From Platanthera guangdongensis (lineage: Eukaryota > Streptophyta > Magnoliopsida > Asparagales > Orchidaceae), in the NCBI GenBank assembly GCA_039583875.1, contig CM077165.1, positions 66,142,757 through 66,206,756 on the forward strand: DNA of 64,000 bases, given 5' to 3'. A program made the position numbers and the translations under genes. Positions 1 to 9,994 of the stretch are shown one piece after another. Below the pieces are notes generated by a model. That model had not been told where the DNA came from and searched no databases. It saw only the letters and a program-made list of their open reading frames with translations. Position 1 is the first letter of the stretch. The number at the start of each line of letters is the position of its first letter.

Positions 1-1467
1 GAAATCACCAGCAGTTGTTATTGTATCTACTGACTCATCAAAGCTACTGTCAGTGTCCATGAATTGAATAAAATCAATTGATGTTTCTGTAACTGCAACT
101 GCATTATCAAGCACTGAATCAACTGTATCTGTATTATCAAAAACTGTATCTGTATCAACTGTATCTGCATCAACTATATTAACCTTTGCGGTTGCTGCAC
201 CAGCTTCATCATGAAGCATCTCCCCCTGCCTGGGTTCAGGAGAACTTGGAGCCAGGCCCCTGAATGAAGAGGGGGCAGCAGAAAGGGCTGTGATTTGTGC
301 AGATAAAGAATGAATGGAATTCACCATAGGTGTAATGGCCTCTGTGATGAGGGATTGAATAAGAGGAGTCAGAAGAGAGATGATGGAGGGAATGGTGAAG
401 GAGTCCATAAGTGGAGAAAGAATAGTGGAGGGGAGAGAAGTAGAGGAGGAAGGAGGAATGTGTGGAGGGGATAATGGAGGGAGAAAAGTGTGTGATTCAT
501 TGAGTATTGTGTAGGATGGAATAGTGGAGAGGTGTGGGGGAAGAGGGGATTGAGGAGGTGAGGGAATATGTGTTTCAGTGGGGGAAACTGGAGGTGTAGG
601 GATATGTGCAAGATCAAGCGGTGGAGATTGAGGTTGAGGTGGAGTGGGAAGAGATTTGGTAGGTGGAATGGCCTCTTCAGTGTCAGGGTGGGGAGTGACC
701 TTGACGGTCCTGGTGCTCTCAGAAGCATTGATGGAGGAGGAGGAACCCTTAGAGGGTTTGGTGATTGTCCTCTCCCATCGGCCAAACAAGGCGCAGGTGA
801 GGCGCTTGCTGGCATTGATGAATGTGGTCGGGGAGACCAAACATTCACTAGCCTTTTCCTGGAGGAAAATCCACAGGATTCTGCCGTAGCGGACTTCCTT
901 CTTGCTTGTTTTCTTCTTGATTAGGTCAAAGAAGACCATGCCCCAGTCGACCTAACGTTTGTTGAGCACTGCGCACATAATCAGGAATTGATGGCGAGTG
1001 ATATAGTCATGTGCCGAGTGCTTGCCCATCAGAATGTTTCCTACAATGTCGGCCAAAAATTGATAGGCGGCAGACAGTTGCTTCTTCAGAAGCTTATTAT
1101 GGTTGCTGCCGGAGAAACCCGTTACTTTCAACATATCAGCATATTCCTCAGCATCCATTTCCAAGTTGTCCTCACCATTGATCAGTCCAAAAATTTCAGA
1201 GAGTACTGCTGGAGACAGGGAAACGGCAGTGTTTCCAATACGTCCTGTCAGATTTCCGTCTTCAGAGACTTTGGCAGTGTACACCCATTCTCTTATCTCG
1301 GTTGAGTGTAGCTTGATGCTGCGTGTCATGAAATCCTTGAGATGCAATTCTTCAAGTAATTCTAGGATATAAAGAAAAATTGGATCTGAATGTTGGAAGG
1401 ACTCAAAGTCCATGGAGAATGCTGCATGAAACTTCATCGCCGCAAGTGCTCCTGGAGGAATCGCCAT
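1..1467 (-). pseudogene. COP1 ORF3, plant-transposon-domain (PTD)-like protein, partial, one nonsense codon
   Basis: The third ORF downstream of pol starts at the ATG complementary to 1465-1467 (ATGGCG context) and runs in one frame to the window edge, 489 codons. Residues 1 to about 240 form a folded region resembling the 'putative plant transposon protein domain' seen in plant retroelement ORFs; it includes HDYITRHQFLIMC (about 155-167) and INASKRLTCALFGRWER. A long Pro/Ser/Thr-rich tail and an acidic Asp/Thr/Val-rich segment follow. A TAG at 952-954 replaces the Gln seen in COP2, so the copy is broken at codon 172. I see no clear membrane span or signal peptide, so calling it envelope-like would rest on gene position only. 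Its biochemical role is unknown. Confidence 0.75.
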
Positions 1468-1473
1468 TGATGA

Positions 1474-1475
1474 CC
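1474..1475 (-). promoter_or_regulatory. Possible 3' splice site just before COP1 ORF3
   Basis: On the minus strand a pyrimidine-rich tract ends in TTTCTTTGCAG, and 7 nt later comes the ORF3 ATG. COP2 has the matching TCTCTTTTCCAG before its ORF3. This is a good match to a plant acceptor, but no donor was identified. Confidence 0.4.
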
Positions 1476-1549
1476 TGCAAAGAAAATCACAGAGAAAATG
1501 GCGATCAAGAGCAAGGGAACTGAAAGCACGGTACGGAGGTCGAAGAAAA

Positions 1550-1560
1550 CCTAGATATAA
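1550..1560 (-). promoter_or_regulatory. TATA-like box upstream of COP1 ORF3
   Basis: On the minus strand the sequence is TTATATCTAGG, about 83 bp before the ORF3 ATG and directly downstream of the palindrome array. COP2 has TATATTTAGG at the same place. It may be an internal promoter; this is inferred from position and conservation. Confidence 0.4.
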
Positions 1561-1599
1561 GATTTTCAGAATATGAATCGACAAGCTCCATTCCACGAA

Positions 1600-1865
1600 C
1601 AAAGACAGATCTTCGAACTGAGATCGACGAAATAAGTTAGAGTTGAGTAGTTCGTCGAACTCATTTAGAAGAATTGAAAACAGTTCGTCGAACTCCGTTC
1701 GACGAAATGGTTTCTGAAGCAAGGTTCGTCGATTTTCGGTCGACGAAAATTGTTTCCACACAGAGAATTCGTCGATCTCCGTTCGACGAGAATCTCTCAA
1801 ACCTTCCCAAATTCGTCGAACTCCGTTCGACAAACTCTGGAAAATTCGTCGAATGCAGACAGAAA
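1600..1865 (-). repeat. TTCGTCGA / TCGACGAA array in the COP1 pol-ORF3 spacer
   Basis: About 270 bp of dense TTCGTCGAAC and GTTCGACGAA motifs lie between the pol stop and ORF3. Many are paired as imperfect inverted repeats with 5-8 nt between the arms. The same kind of array occurs in the LTR of this element and in its gag-pol linker. The region can be read through as protein, but the repeats are out of frame with pol and end before the ORF3 ATG, so I read it as a non-coding spacer. Confidence 0.7.
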
Positions 1866-4800
1866 TCAATTTAACTCTTCTCCATCAATCATTCCCAGTT
1901 GATTTATAAAGAACATATGGGTTTTCTCATCCAAAGGCTTGGTGAAGATATCTGCTCTCTGTAGATCAGTAGGAATGTGGATCAAGTTAATTTTCTTTTT
2001 GTCCACATTATCTCGAATGAAATGATGTCTTATTTCAATATGTTTAGTCCTAGAATGATGAACTGGATTCTGAGTTATAACAATAGCACTTGTATTATCA
2101 CAAAATAAGGTTGAATTATTTAAGTTGATACCATAATCTAGGAGTTGGTTTTGTATCCATATCATCTGTGAACAGCAGCTGCCAGCAGCCATATACTCTG
2201 CCTCAGCAGTTGATGTAGATACAGATGTCTGCTTTTTGCAAAACCAAGAGACAAGTCTCATACCCAGGAACTGGCAAGTTCCAGATGTACTTTTCCTGTC
2301 CACTCTACATCCAGCATAGTCAGCATCTGAGTATCCAGTTAACTCAAATTCTGACTCTGCAGGATACCAGAGTCCTAAACTAGAACAACTCTTTATATAT
2401 CTCAAAATCCTTTTTAGAAAAATAAGATGAGATTCTTTAGGATTCACTTGGAATCTAGCACAAAGGCATGTGGCAAACATTATGTCAGGCCTGCTAGCTG
2501 TTAAGTATAATAGGGATCCAACAATTGCCCTATAATATTTCTGATCTACAGGTTTCCCTGCTGCATCAGAATCCACAACAGCATTGGTAGCCATAGGTGT
2601 TTTCATTCCTGAGGCATCACCCATCCCAAACTTTTTAATAAGCTCTTTAGCATACTTAGATTGGGAGAGGAAGATACCATCAGGGAGCTGCTTCACTTGG
2701 AGACCAAGGAAGTAGGAAAGCTCACCCATGCTACTCATCTCAAATTTGGAATACATGAGGTCAGCAAACCTCTTGCACAATTTGGGATCAATAGACCCAA
2801 AAATAATGTCATCCACATATATTTGTACCAATAAGATTTGGTCCTTATGATGTCTAGTGAAAAGGGTTTTATCTATGGTTCCTCTTGTAAATTTATGCTC
2901 TAAAAGAAAGCTAGCTAGGGTCTCATACCAAGCTCTTGGAGCTTGCTTTAAACCATAGAGAGCTTTATGCAATTTGTAAACATAAGAGGGTTGAGTTAGA
3001 GAGATAAAACCTGGAGGTTGTTCTACATAAATCTCTTCTTGAAGTACATCATTCAGAAAGGCACTCTTAACATCAATCTGGAATACTTTGAACTTTTTGT
3101 ATGCTGCAAAAGCTAGGAATATTCTAATGGCCTCCAACCTTGCAACAGGGGAAAAAGTTTGGTCATAGTCTATTCCTTTCTCTTGTCTATAGCCTTGGGC
3201 AACCAGTCTAGCCTTGTTCCTTACTATGTTCCCTTGTGCATCCAATTTGTTCCTATAGACCCATTTGGTTCCAATAATTGGGTAGTTATGGGGTCTTGGA
3301 ATCAAATCCCAAACTCTACATCTCTCAAATTGATTTAGTTCCTCTTGCATTGCAAGAATCCAGTGGGGATCTTGCTCAGCTTCATGGATGGTGAGAGGTT
3401 CAATTTGAGAGAGAAAACAGGCATGCATCAAGTCTTGATTGAACTGATGTCTTGTCTGTACACCAACTGAAATGTCTCCAATCACTTGAGATCTGGGGTG
3501 ATCTCTAAGTGTGATAAGATCAGTTTGTAGAGTTGGTTGAGCAACAAATTCTGTAAGTAATTCCTCTTGAGGAATGGTACTGGCTGTTGATGGAAGTTCA
3601 GTTACTTCCTCTTGGACTTCTTCTTCACTATCTTCAGCAGCCTGTGGAGTGGGATGAGTTGGAACCTCTTGGGTAAGGTTTAGTCCATCCATTGACTCAC
3701 ACATTGGTGAAACCTGCAAAAGACTATTGGTAGAAATGTCTTTCTCCTTATAAGACATGTTAGCTTCATCAAAAGACGCATGGACAGATTCTTCAATTTT
3801 AAGGGATGATTTGTTGAAAATCCTATAGACCTTGCTTACTTGGGAATATCCTAGAAAAATCCCTTCTTCAGCCTTAGCCTCAAATTTTCTAATGTATCTT
3901 TTGTTATTAGTGTGGATGTAACATATGCAACCAAAAACTTTAAAGTAAGTGATTTTAGGTTTCTTTTCATTAAGTAATTCGTAGGGGGTCTTATGTTTTA
4001 GTTTATGTATAAGACATCTGTTCAGGACATAGTTAGATGTGTTTACAGCTTATGCCCAAAAGGATAGAGGCATGTAAGCATCTGCTAACAATGTACCTAC
4101 AGCTTCAATGAGTGTCCTATTTTTCCTTTCAGCAACCCCATTTTGTTGGGGTGTTCTAGGAGCTGAGAAGCACTGCCTGATACCTTCCTTCTCACAGAAC
4201 TCATGCATAAGAAGAGATTCAAACTCTGTGCCATGATCACTTCTGATCAATACAACATGAGTAGAGAACTCAATCTGTATGGTCCTGAGAAAATCTGTAA
4301 GAACTTTGAATGTATCTGACTTAGCTCTCAGGAAGGCTACCCAACTGAATCTGGAGAAATCATCAACAATGACTAAGGTGTAAGACTTCCCTCCTAGGCT
4401 TTGTACTGCAATGGGTCCAAAAAGATCCACATGAAGCAGATATAATATCCTAGGTGAATCACTTTTATTAATGGATTTGAAACTAGTTTTAGTTTGCTTG
4501 CCTAGTTGACAAGCCCTGCATATGCTTTCCTTCTTGTAAGGACCAGAAGGTAAACCTCTAACAAGGTTGTCTTTAGATAACCTAGATATGTCCTTAAGGT
4601 TTACATGTCCTAGCCTTTTGTGCCATAACTCATTTTGGTTACTAGTGATATTGAGTAAACAAATATCAGTTGTGGAAGAAATGCAATCTACTAAATATAT
4701 GTTTCCTTGTCTAATTCCAATTAAAACAGTTTGGTTTTTATCATTTATAATAGAGCAAGAGGTAGAGTTGAAATGTACCTGATAACCTTCATCATATAAT

Positions 4801-5063
4801 TGACTTATGGATATGAGGTTATGTTTAAGTCCTCTTACATATGTTACCTTTTTGAAGGTCACTGCTCCAATGCTTACTCTTCCATACCCTTCTGACTGAC
4901 CACTCTTTGAGTCTCCAAATATCACCTTTGGTCCTAGCTTGGACTTATAGCTGGAGAGATTTGCTTTGCTGCCAGTCATGTGCTTGGAGCAGCCACTGTC
5001 CAGGTACCAGGTCTGACTTAGCTTGGACAGCTCTTCACCTGTACCTGCATCAAAAAATAAAGC
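1866..5063 (-). pseudogene. pol: COP1 pol: protease, integrase, reverse transcriptase, RNase H; one nonsense codon
   Basis: This polyprotein makes and integrates the cDNA copy of the element. In order it shows the aspartic protease LDSGCSKHMTG (Asp codon near 5000), a GAG-pre-integrase zinc region with WHKRLGHVN and CRACQLGK, the integrase core with HVDLFGP, SDHGTEFE and ERKNRTL, the RT with MDVKSAFLN and YVDDIIFGS (about 2803-2820), and RNase H ending in ADIFTKPLDE. The frame is continuous from 5063 to the TGA at 1866-1868 except for a TAA at 4050-4052, where COP2 has Glu. The upstream boundary is the in-frame TGA at 5064-5066 that ends the gag linker. All visible catalytic residues are kept. 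Confidence 0.92.
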
Positions 5064-5066
5064 TCA

Positions 5067-5555
5067 ATTGTTCTTGACCCAGGTTACCTTGGGTCCTTGG
5101 TTTGGCTGAAAAGTAAAACTAGAAATGACTGATAAGGCAGGTTGAGACTTATACCCTAGAGGGTGATATCTCCAAGGTGGGATTATCCAATCAGCTACTG
5201 GATTAAATATCTTGTTAGCTGTTTTAAAATTTCTATAGGAGAAATGATTTATATTTGGTCATTCTGAGATCGACGAATTATTGTAAGTTCGTCGACCAGA
5301 GTTCGATGAATGGGGATGAGATCGTCGACCTCCACTCAGAGAATGACCATGGTCATTTTTTGCATCCCACGTTCGCCGAACTCTGCTCGACGAACCATAC
5401 ACAGTTCGTCGATCGCAGTAGGACGAATAATTATTTCTGAAGTTTGCGTTCAGCGTTCGTCGATCGGGGTTCGACGATCTTGCAGGATTTCGTCGATCTA
5501 AGTTCGACGAATTCTGCTGAACTTGGTTTTTAACAGCTTTCTTCTGTTTTCTGTT
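5067..5555 (-). pseudogene. COP1 gag-pol linker with SSN-x-DRR peptide repeats
   Basis: This segment continues in the pol frame upstream of the TGA at 5064-5066 and ends in GPKVTWVKNN. Between about 5260 and 5520 the TCGTCGAAC...GATCGACGA motif is in frame and encodes repeated SSN-x-DRR peptides (SSNLDRRN, SSNPDRRT, SSYCDRRT). The same peptides and their flanks (LNAN, TVYGSSSR, ADWIIPPWRYHPLGYKSQP) recur in COP2, so it was coding in their common ancestor. One in-frame TGA follows the array in this copy, and a frameshift near 5557 separates the segment from gag. I know of no function for it. Confidence 0.65.
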
Positions 5556-5556
5556 T

Positions 5557-7188
5557 CTATTGTCTAGGAGATTTGACTTGTTTTCTGACCTGGGTTTTTT
5601 CAGTTAGTTTCTCTTTACCCTTAGCAGTGATAAACTTTATGGGAGTAGAAAGTATATTCTTCTTTATTATAGGGGGTAAACCTGATGAAGCACTCAAGCC
5701 CAGCCTGCCATTTAATCTGGAATTTACTGTGCTTGTGATATCCATCAGCTTGAGGCTTCTCCCATTGAGAGATTGCTCAAGTTATTTTGCCTCACATAAT
5801 TCAGATTTTAACTTGATTATCTGTTCATTAGCTAGTGTCAATTGGTCAGTTAGTTTTCTATTTTCTGTGCTGACAGATTCAAGGTTTTCTAGTCTAGTCC
5901 TCAAGGTTTTTATTTCTTTCTCTGAGTTTATTAGATCCATGCGCATAGTTTCAAATTCTACTTTAAATAAGTCAGAATTGAAATCAAAACTAGAAATCAC
6001 CTGATCAGCCTCTGAGTCTGAGGCACTTTCATCTTCAGAATCCTCTTCTGATCCATAGTTGCTTCTGGAGGCATCTATAGCCATTAGGCACACCTCCTTG
6101 GATCTGGCTTCTTCCTCTTCTTCACTGGAGCTGGAGGAGGATGTTTCCTCTTCTGTGTCACTCCAGGACTCAGCAACAAATCCTTTGTCTTTCCTTTTAT
6201 ACTTGTTGGAGGAGGGTCTGCTGCTTTGTTTTCTTCTAGAATCCTTGTCCCTGCCCTTATCCTTTTTCTGATTCTCTGGGCATTCTGAAATATAGTTCCC
6301 AGGCTTTCTGCATCCAAAACACACAACCTCCTTAGTTGGTGTCTTGTCATATTTGGGCTTATCATCCTGTCTGGTTGATTTTCTTCTAAAGTCCTTTCTT
6401 GCCATTTTGTAGAATATTTTGGCAAAAAGACTCATTAACTCCTCATTGGATGTAGATGTTTCATTGTCTTCAGAAGCTTTGAGGGCCAAGCTGTGCTCCT
6501 TCCTAACTGGGGTAGTTGCCTTCTGTTCTGCTGCCTCTCTTGATTTGACAAGCTGCTTATATGACTTCAGCTTGCCTAACAGAGATTCTGTTGAAATCTC
6601 ATTGAGGCTTCTGGCTTCTTTGATTGGCCAGATTCTGGAGTCCCATGAACTGGGGAAACACATCAGTATTTTATCATTTACCTCAGTTAAGGTGATGTCC
6701 TTGTCAAGAGTCTTGAGTTCACTAATGATTGAGCTTAATCTATTGTACATCTCAGCCACAGATTCTATCTCATCCTTTTTGAAATTCTCATAGAGAGAAA
6801 TAAGACTGGATCTCTTATCCTTTCTTTCATCAGCTGAGCCTGCTACCATTTGATTGAGAGAGTCCCAAATGGCCTTGGCTGAGGTGCACTCAGCCACCTT
6901 CTGAAATATGTCATCTGACAATGTTTGGGCCAGAATATTCATAGCCTTTGCATCAGCCATCTTGGCTTTCTTATAGGCTTCAGTATTGTTTAGAGGTGGT
7001 ACTGCACTCAGATTAGTTGATGTGCTGGCAAAAGTTGCAGGAGCTGGAGGAACACCTGTTGAAATGATAGAAAAAATGTCCACATCAATGGAGATCATAT
7101 ATAATCTAATTCTTTCCTTCCAGATGGCAAACTTATTAAGATTGCACACTGGAGGTCTGATGCTTGTATAATCCTTGTTTTGGGACAT
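5557..7188 (-). pseudogene. gag: COP1 gag (capsid/nucleocapsid), nonsense codon and altered zinc knuckle
   Basis: The start is the ATG complementary to 7186-7188, giving MSQNKDYTSIRPPVCNLNKF, as in COP2; the frame is open further upstream but without matching sequence. The N-terminal part is a DUF4219/UBN2-type copia capsid region (ISLYENFKKDEIESVAEMYNRLSSI). A Lys/Arg-rich stretch and a zinc knuckle near residue 288 come next. An acidic Ser/Glu tract and a coiled coil (ENLESVSTENRKLTDQLTLANEQIIKLKSEL) close the protein. The knuckle reads CFGCRKPGNYISEC, so the zinc-binding His is Asn. A TAA at 5782-5784 replaces a Gln codon kept in COP2. The frame then runs to a TAG at 5557-5559. Confidence 0.88.
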
Positions 7189-7333
7189 GTCTGTGAGAAG
7201 GATAAGTCCAATAACAGAATAAAAACAAACAGATCTAACTAAGGGATATTTGGGTTCAGGTGTTAGCCTGTACAACCAATCAGGTATGGTAATTTAACCA
7301 ACCTGGAAGATGTGGTATTATTAACCAACCTCC

Positions 7334-7344
7334 CTCTGATACCA
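7334..7344 (-). promoter_or_regulatory. COP1 primer-binding site (initiator-Met tRNA)
   Basis: On the minus strand TGGTATCAGAG lies 2 nt after the LTR end (...CACTTTCA). It is complementary to the 3' end of plant initiator Met tRNA and primes minus-strand DNA synthesis. An untranslated leader (7189-7333) separates it from gag. Confidence 0.9.
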
Positions 7345-7346
7345 AT

Positions 7347-9179
7347 TGAAAGTGCAGCTAGATCTGATATACTCTAGATGGGGGGTGAATAGAGTATATG
7401 GTGATTTTAAAACTTTTACAACTACTGTTGTATTTTAGGTGTGTGTGTGCAGGGAAGCAAATACAATAAACCAAGATGCATCAATTATCTAATCACAGCA
7501 CATTCACAAAGCAAGGCCAGAAAACAAAAAGAAAAGAAAGCAACCAGACGACACAAGAATTTTATAGTGGTTCCCCAAATCTGGGTAGTCCACTCTTCTA
7601 CCACCCTGGTAGGAATCCAATGCAGGAAGGGGTTGATCAGGTGTCCTGACACCAATGGGGTTTTGATCAGGTTCCCAAAAACCAAACCCTCAAGTCTTTT
7701 GGTGGGAGACTTGCAACCAGAATAATTTTGAAGGGAATTAAAACCCTATACAGAGGTGGAGTGAGAGGGTGATGAGGTCTTCTCTTTCTCAAGTCAAATG
7801 AGAAGACTTGTGGATTGTTGTTTAGCAGCTTTGCTCCCCCTGAGATGTAGAATGAATCAGGAAGAATGCTGGAGCACTGCTTCAGGGTGATAGGTCTTCA
7901 AAGACCTAGATTTTCTGGTCCAGAGAAAGACTTCAGGAACTTCTTGTAACTGATATGAATGTATTGTTTTTGAAGTTATCCTGAGTAAAAGCAGATGAAG
8001 AAGACTCTTGATATTGATGTAGTGTTCTTCTTCTTCTTCTTCTTGATCAGTTTCTCTCTGGGCCAAGAATGAAATCCTTTTTCTTTTGTTTTTGAATCAC
8101 TGTCTGTCTTTTTGTTTTGTTGTATGTTGTATCTCTGTATTACTGAATCTTTCTGTATATCTCTCTGTCTCATAAGAAACATTCGAATTTTGAATATCGA
8201 GCAGTAATGGAAGACGGCCTGGAAAGGAAGCAGCAATTAATTATTTCCCCAACTGTTTCCATGGGAAAATGGCATGTAATAATCCAGGATTAACTGCGCA
8301 TTCTAACGGTAGTATACTGTGAAGAACTGCCATTAAATGTCCAGGAATCAGCGCCATAGAATGAGACGGGAACGGAAGAAGACGTAGTCTGGAATCGTCG
8401 ACCGAAGAACATAATTCGTCGAGCTGAGTTTTGAGTTCGTCGAGCTGAGCCTGAGTTCGTCGAGCTAAGCTGAGTTCGTCGAGCTGAGCTGAGTTCGTCG
8501 AGCTGAGAATAAAAATCGTTGAACTGAGAAAAGTTCTGGACTTGGACGAAATACTCTGCATCTGCTGAAATGCTGTGTCGACACAACTTGTTGTCGACAG
8601 ATTGATCTTGGTGTCGACACAAATCCTCTGGTGTCGACATAAGCTGGTGTCGACTGAAATCCTGGTGTCGACACAAATCGTCTGGTGTCGACACAAACCC
8701 TAAGTGTTGACACAGATTTTTTGAGTACAAAGATCGTCGAGTAGAGATTAGCATTCGTCGACCTGAGAAGCTGTGAACTTGAGGTCCAAGTTCGTCGAGC
8801 TCAGAATATAATTCGTCGACAGAAGCACAAAGCTGGACTTAGAGAAATTCTGAAGTAGTCCTGATAAGCTTGAGGTAGAATCCCGGTGTTCGTCGAGTAA
8901 AGAACATAGTTCGATGAGCTGAGCACTGCGAATTGTCTCACGATCGTCGAGCGCAGAACTCCCTTCGTCGAGCTGAGTTCGACGAACGTCGAACTCATTT
9001 CACTTAGTCTGAAAAACTGATAGATCTGGAGTTCCTGATGGTCTTGAAGAAGGCTGGTCCATCTGAAGTTGAGAAAGAGGACTGTCCTAGACTCTAAGAC
9101 AAAAACTTGACCCAGACTATACATGATGGGTCACATCCTAAGTCAGTGAACCTAGCCCAAATCAACTAGGGATCCAACA
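7347..9179 (-). repeat. COP1 5' LTR (1833 bp)
   Basis: On the minus strand it begins TGTTGGATCCCTAG and ends CTCACTTTCA, next to the primer-binding site. Start, end and interior match the COP2 LTRs. It contains a TCGTCGA/GTCGAC palindrome array at 8394-8990. Near its 3' end it has a short hairpin around a C tract (7371-7395). It should hold the promoter and polyadenylation signal; I could not pick a convincing TATA box. Confidence 0.9.
8394..8990 (-). repeat. Palindrome array in COP1 LTR
   Basis: TTCGTCGAGCTGAG-type units repeat many times. A sub-block at 8575-8715 carries GTGTCGACAC and one-base variants, the decamer that dominates the COP3 LTR. Several units have decayed at the CpG (for example GTGTTGACAC near 8703). 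Confidence 0.8.
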
Positions 9180-9727
9180 AAGCTAACGAAAAATAACAAG
9201 TACCCGATCCCAAGGATTGATGATCTATTCGATCAGTTAGTCTGGTCATCGGTGTACTCTAAATTGGATCTTAAGTACAGTTACTATTAGATGAGGATAA
9301 GAGAGAGTAATATCCCCAAGACGGCTTTTAGTATGAGATACGGGCATTACGAGTTTACGGTCATGCTGTTTGGGCTGACAAATGTGCCGTCGGTGTTCAT
9401 GGATTTGATGAACTGGACTTTTAGGGAGTACTTAGACCACTTTGTGATCGTCTTCATCGACGATATTTTGGTGTACTCGCAAAGTGAGGAGGATCACTTT
9501 AAGCATCTGCATTTGGTGCTGGAGACGCCGAGGGGGAATCAATTGTACGCCAAGTTCTCCAAATGCGAGTTTTGGTTATCCTCAGTGGCGTTCCATGGTC
9601 ATATAGTGAGTGGAGAAGGAATTATGGTGGATCCGGCGAAGATTATTGCGATACGAGAGTGTCCTGTGCTGTTTACGGTAGCGGAAGTCCGGAGTTTTCT
9701 GGGGCTTTCCAGCTATTACAGGCGCTT
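9180..9727 (+). pseudogene. GYP-A reverse transcriptase fragment (Ty3/gypsy)
   Basis: The remnant runs from [14 protein letters not shown] (about 9208) through [32 protein letters not shown] (catalytic Asp pair present) and CEFW to [13 protein letters not shown]. It has an in-frame TAG near 9288 and missense changes. It is cut on the left by COP1 and on the right by the start of the GYP-B LTR, inside the SSYYRRF motif. It resembles GYP-C pol more than GYP-B or GYP-D. It is the oldest visible layer of the nest. Confidence 0.88.
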
Positions 9728-9994
9728 TGTAACATCCCTCAAACAACTAAACCCCTAGGAGTGGTTTTGTCATGACTAGGTCATGACAAAACCCTAGGAA
9801 GCCCAAGTAGGCCAAGTGAACCTAAGAATGTAGGTGAGACCACTATGGTCTGCAAATAGTACATTTTTGAACCTAGTTTAAGATGACCATGGGGCTTCAC
9901 CAAGACTTCAAGAACCCACCATGGTCTCATAAACCCATTGTAAGGTCTATTAGAACCCTAAGGGTCCATTGAAGTCGACCCAGGGTGGCCAAGT
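9728..9994 (+). repeat. GYP-B 5' LTR, segment 1
   Basis: It begins TGTAACATCCCTCAAAC directly after the broken GYP-A RT codon and runs to the COP2 insertion, including the COP2 target pentamer CAAGT at 9990-9994. The U3 start contains the inverted pair TTTTGTCATGACTAGG / TCATGACAAAACCCTAG near 9766-9795. No ORF is supported. Confidence 0.75.
9990..9994. repeat. COP2 target-site duplication, left copy (CAAGT)
   Basis: It matches 22805-22809 on the other side of COP2. Confidence 0.9.

Larger units (their letters stand above)
1..9179 (-). mobile_element. COP1: Sirevirus-like Ty1/copia retrotransposon, 3' end outside window
   Basis: Read on the minus strand the order is 5' LTR (9179-7347), Met-tRNA primer site, gag, linker, protease-integrase-RT-RNase H, a palindrome-rich spacer and ORF3, which is still open at base 1. 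This is copia order (integrase before RT) with a third ORF, as in Sireviruses. The 3' LTR is not in the window, so the left target-site duplication cannot be checked; the right flanking pentamer is AAGCT (9180-9184). The element interrupts a gypsy RT fragment (GYP-A). It belongs to the same family as COP2: their LTRs, Gag, Pol and ORF3 align throughout. Confidence 0.93.

Noticed and set aside
369..848. Pro/Leu/His-rich open frame on the minus strand
   Set aside because: It is a shifted frame of COP1 ORF3, whose own frame matches COP2 ORF3 at the protein level here.
9728..9994. Reading 9728-9994 as a separate solo LTR or unrelated spacer
   Set aside because: It starts TGTAAC inside a broken RT codon and has no TTACA end before COP2. 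The matching LTR end with primer site lies at 53642 once the two TSD-bounded insertions are removed. The link is inferred, not proven, because the second GYP-B LTR is outside the window.
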